The translations under genes were made by a program, and so were the position numbers. Under the pieces are notes generated by a model. That model did not search any database, was not told where the DNA came from, and saw nothing but the letters and a program-made list of their open reading frames with translations. 64,000 nt of DNA from JABMMZ01 sp040403495 (lineage in GTDB: Bacteria; Bacteroidota; Bacteroidia; NS11-12g; UBA955). This document shows positions 61,753 through 64,000 of the stretch, piece after piece; the stretch's first letter is position 1; each line of letters opens with the position of its first letter. Location: NCBI GenBank assembly GCA_040403495.1, contig JBBAKM010000008.1, positions 1 to 64,000 on the forward strand, given 5' to 3'.

Positions 61753-63174
61753 CGAAAATCCAATTTTACCATCAAAAGTATATAAGTTTTCGGTTTTAAT
61801 AACCTCAATTTGATGTTGGTTGAATAACGTTAATAGTGCGATAATGTCCCCTTGTGAGATTGTAGAACCATCTAAACTCTTGTATCTACATCTCCAATGG
61901 TCAGTACAAAAAGTTTCGTCAAATCCATTTGGCCAAACTTTAATACCTCTGTTTGAAATCATACTTAGTTCAATGTTTCTGTGAGTTAGAGGCGAAACTT
62001 TTTCACCTATCTCGTTTGCTTTAGTGCCATTCCAACATACAAATATGTCAACACCAATTAATTCTTTTTTAGCTTCAACTCTTTTTTGGTAAGGCTTAAT
62101 TTGAATACCAGCTGTTTTTTTGTATTTAACAGCTTTTAATTGTTGTGGTTCTTGTCCTAATCTCTCTATAACAGCTTGTGCAAATTCATGTGTGCCTACT
62201 TTTTTAGAACTAACGTCTGATTTGTAAATATCAGCAGTGTGAATGCCATCCTCAAGTGTTTTTAACCAAGCATTTTGAATCATTTCAGCAGATTCTGTTT
62301 CTCCTATGTGAAGCAACATCAATACTGCGCCTTGGATTAATCCAGAAGGATTAGCAATACCTTGTCCTGCTATTGTTGGCGCAGAGCCGTGAATAGCTTC
62401 GAACATTGCAAATCCATCACCTATGTTTGAAGAACCTGCCAAACCAACACTTCCTGCAATTTGTGCAGCAATGTCAGAAATAATATCACCATATAAGTTT
62501 AACGTAACAATTACATCAAAAACTTCCGGGGTGTCTGCTATTCTTGCCGATCCAATGTCAATAATCCAATGGTCTTTTTCTATTTCAGGATACTCCAATC
62601 CAATTTCATTGAATATGGTATGAAACATACCATCTGTTTGTTTCATTATATTGTCTTTCGACATACAAGTAACTTTTTTTCTGCCGTTTACTTTGGCATA
62701 TTCAAATGCATATCTAACGATTTTCTCGCATCCAGGTCTGCTTATCAATTTCAAACATTGAATCACTTCATCAGTTTGTTGATGTTCAATACCTGCGTAT
62801 AAATCCTCTTCATTTTCCCTAATAATCACCAAATCCATTTGGTGTTTGCTGTCTACAAAAGGAGTATAGGTTACGCATGGTCTTACATTGGCATACAAAC
62901 CAAGGGCTTTTCTTGCTGTAACATTTAAGCTTTTATAGCCTCCTCCTTGTGGAGTGGTAATAGGGGCTTTTAAAAAGACTTTGTTTTGCTTTAAAGTATC
63001 CCAAGAAGAATCTGCAATACCCGAAGTATTACCAGATAAGTATACTTTTTCACCTATTTCTATTTCGTCAATTTCAATTTTTGCGCCTGAAGCTTTTATT
63101 ATTTCTAATGTAGCATCCATTATTTCAGGACCGATTCCATCGCCTTTTGCAATTGTAATTTTTTTCATATTCAT
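61735..63174 (-). CDS. icd: NADP-dependent isocitrate dehydrogenase, long form
   Basis: I choose ATG 63174 (479 residues; ATG 63168 gives MKKITIAKGDGIGPEIMDA), because a longer reading would start above the TACCTTTG box at 63202-63195. The enzyme converts isocitrate to 2-oxoglutarate in the citric acid cycle. The substrate site is in PQGGGYKSLNVTARKALGLY, the metal-site Asp residues are in TLNLYGDIISDIAAQIAGS, and AIHGSAPTIAGQGIANPSG precedes the cofactor site. The C-terminal extension of about 140 residues (about 340-479) is that of the Thermus/Rickettsia-type long enzymes, not of the E. coli type. Confidence 0.9.
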   Translation of the reverse strand: MNMKKITIAKGDGIGPEIMDATLEIIKASGAKIEIDEIEIGEKVYLSGNTSGIADSSWDTLKQNKVFLKAPITTPQGGGYKSLNVTARKALGLYANVRPCVTYTPFVDSKHQMDLVIIRENEEDLYAGIEHQQTDEVIQCLKLISRPGCEKIVRYAFEYAKVNGRKKVTCMSKDNIMKQTDGMFHTIFNEIGLEYPEIEKDHWIIDIGSARIADTPEVFDVIVTLNLYGDIISDIAAQIAGSVGLAGSSNIGDGFAMFEAIHGSAPTIAGQGIANPSGLIQGAVLMLLHIGETESAEMIQNAWLKTLEDGIHTADIYKSDVSSKKVGTHEFAQAVIERLGQEPQQLKAVKYKKTAGIQIKPYQKRVEAKKELIGVDIFVCWNGTKANEIGEKVSPLTHRNIELSMISNRGIKVWPNGFDETFCTDHWRCRYKSLDGSTISQGDIIALLTLFNQHQIEVIKTENLYTFDGKIGFSLGQGQ

Positions 63175-63310
63175 TGTCGGGAATTTTGAGTTTGCAAAGG
63201 TAATCAAAATCTCTTTTTTTTACACATCAATCTCAACCTTTTTTACTCTTTTTTTGAATAGGTAAAGGAGTGTTAAAACAAATTTTGTTATTTTGTTAAT
63301 GCATAAACAT

Positions 63311-64000
63311 TTAGTCATCACTAATTAATGATTTCCAATCGTATTCTTTGGAATCATTTTTCAATTGAATTGTTTCTTCATAAACGTCTTTTTTGATTTT
63401 TATTAAATCAATTTTACTGCCTATGAATGTTTCAATTTCCTTCAACAATGGAATTTCCTCTTTACTGCAAAATGAAACTGCTTGTCCTTTTTTATTAGCT
63501 CTTCCTGTTCTCCCGACTCTGTGCACATAACTTTCTGCTTGGTCGGGCAGGTCGTAATTTACTACAATATCTACATCAGCAATGTCTATTCCTCTAGCAC
63601 TTACATCGGTTGCTATCAGTATTTTAATAGTGTTGTTTCTAAATTGGTCTAATACTTTAATTCTTTCTTTTTGGTCTTTGTCTCCATGTATAGTAGACGT
63701 TTTAATATTAACTCGCTCCATCGCTTTTGCCACTCTTTCTGCACGAACTTTTGTTCTTACAAATATCAAAAACTTACTTTCTGGATTTTCATTAACTATT
63801 CTTTCTAAAAAGAATCTTTTATCATCCATTTCAATCATTGCTAGCGAATGATCTATGTTTTTATTCACGGGATTTTCCGGGGAAATTTGAATTCGAATTG
63901 GATTTTTAACAATAGAATAGGCTAGCTTCCTGATTTTGTCTGTAATTGTGGCCGAAAAAAACAAAGTTTGTCTTTTAAACGGAATATGCCTCATTAGGTC
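63311..64000 (-). CDS. DEAD-box RNA helicase, N-terminus beyond window
   Basis: The frame is still open at the right edge, so only the C-terminal 229 residues are seen. They include the SAT motif (LFFSATITDKIRKLAYSIV), motif IV-like FLIFVRTKVRAERVAK, STIHGDKDQKER, motif V IATDVSARGIDIADVDIVVN and motif VI YVHRVGRTGRAN. This is the second RecA-like domain of an RNA helicase of the DEAD-box kind, which remodels RNA duplexes in ribosome assembly or mRNA decay. The tail after the core is short (about 40 residues), so this is not a DbpA- or CsdA-type long form. Confidence 0.88.
   Translation of the reverse strand, partial: DLMRHIPFKRQTLFFSATITDKIRKLAYSIVKNPIRIQISPENPVNKNIDHSLAMIEMDDKRFFLERIVNENPESKFLIFVRTKVRAERVAKAMERVNIKTSTIHGDKDQKERIKVLDQFRNNTIKILIATDVSARGIDIADVDIVVNYDLPDQAESYVHRVGRTGRANKKGQAVSFCSKEEIPLLKEIETFIGSKIDLIKIKKDVYEETIQLKNDSKEYDWKSLISDD

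Overview
The window comes from a low-GC member of the Bacteroidota. The evidence is: complete actABCDEF operon for alternative complex III, several secreted proteins with type IX secretion (T9SS) C-terminal domains of both the A type and the gliding-motility B type, promoters of the Bacteroidota form (TTTG, about 19 bases, TANNTTTG), and almost no Shine-Dalgarno sequences. The strong Shine-Dalgarno in front of rpsR fits a class other than Flavobacteriia. The lineage cannot be placed more finely from the sequence alone.

Region 1 (1-12367, minus strand) is a block of surface or secreted proteins: a coiled-coil, probable beta-barrel protein; an FN3-like T9SS-type protein; a lipoprotein; a 2292-residue RHS/YD-related giant; a small LolA-like exported protein; and a cut-off lipoprotein. 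The middle four genes overlap end to end and share a clear promoter near 9577-9606.

Region 2 (12881-18855, plus strand) is a compact four-gene accessory operon and the best candidate for an under-described system. It holds a double GHKL ATPase (MORC/MutL-like N-terminus, histidine-kinase-like C-terminus), a receiver-domain protein with an unknown output region, a histidine-rich orphan, and an Eco57I-like adenine-N6 DNA methylase. It looks like a genome-defence or modification locus run by a phosphorelay. Two identical GIY-YIG nuclease cassettes follow, the second preceded by a tRNA 3' remnant and a palindrome.

Region 3 (19745-37867) is mostly housekeeping: a T9SS beta-helix protein, an RluA-type pseudouridine synthase, proline dehydrogenase, a deoxyhypusine-synthase-like protein, a bacilliredoxin, the rpsF-rpsR-rplI operon, a TraB/GumN-type giant, hemW, a universal stress protein and a fused alpha/beta E1 dehydrogenase. 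Its intergenic spaces hold an 18-bp palindrome that appears to have inserted into short tandem repeats.

Region 4 (37923-45632) is a six-gene exported operon: two small lipoproteins with LGREP-like motifs, a Tat-exported DUF1501-like protein, a lipoprotein with a PSCyt-like haem site, a small lipoprotein, and a T9SS type B adhesin-like protein. It resembles a split-up version of the DUF1501/DUF1549/PSCyt gene pairs of Planctomycetes.

Region 5 (45655-64000) has an M48 protease paired with a probable outer-membrane protein, a TlpA-like thioredoxin, fmt, a T9SS protein, the alternative complex III operon (51525-60116, ending in a clear terminator with no oxidase genes behind it), a CDF metal exporter overlapping a Nudix hydrolase, an NADP-type isocitrate dehydrogenase, and the C-terminal part of a DEAD-box RNA helicase running off the right edge.
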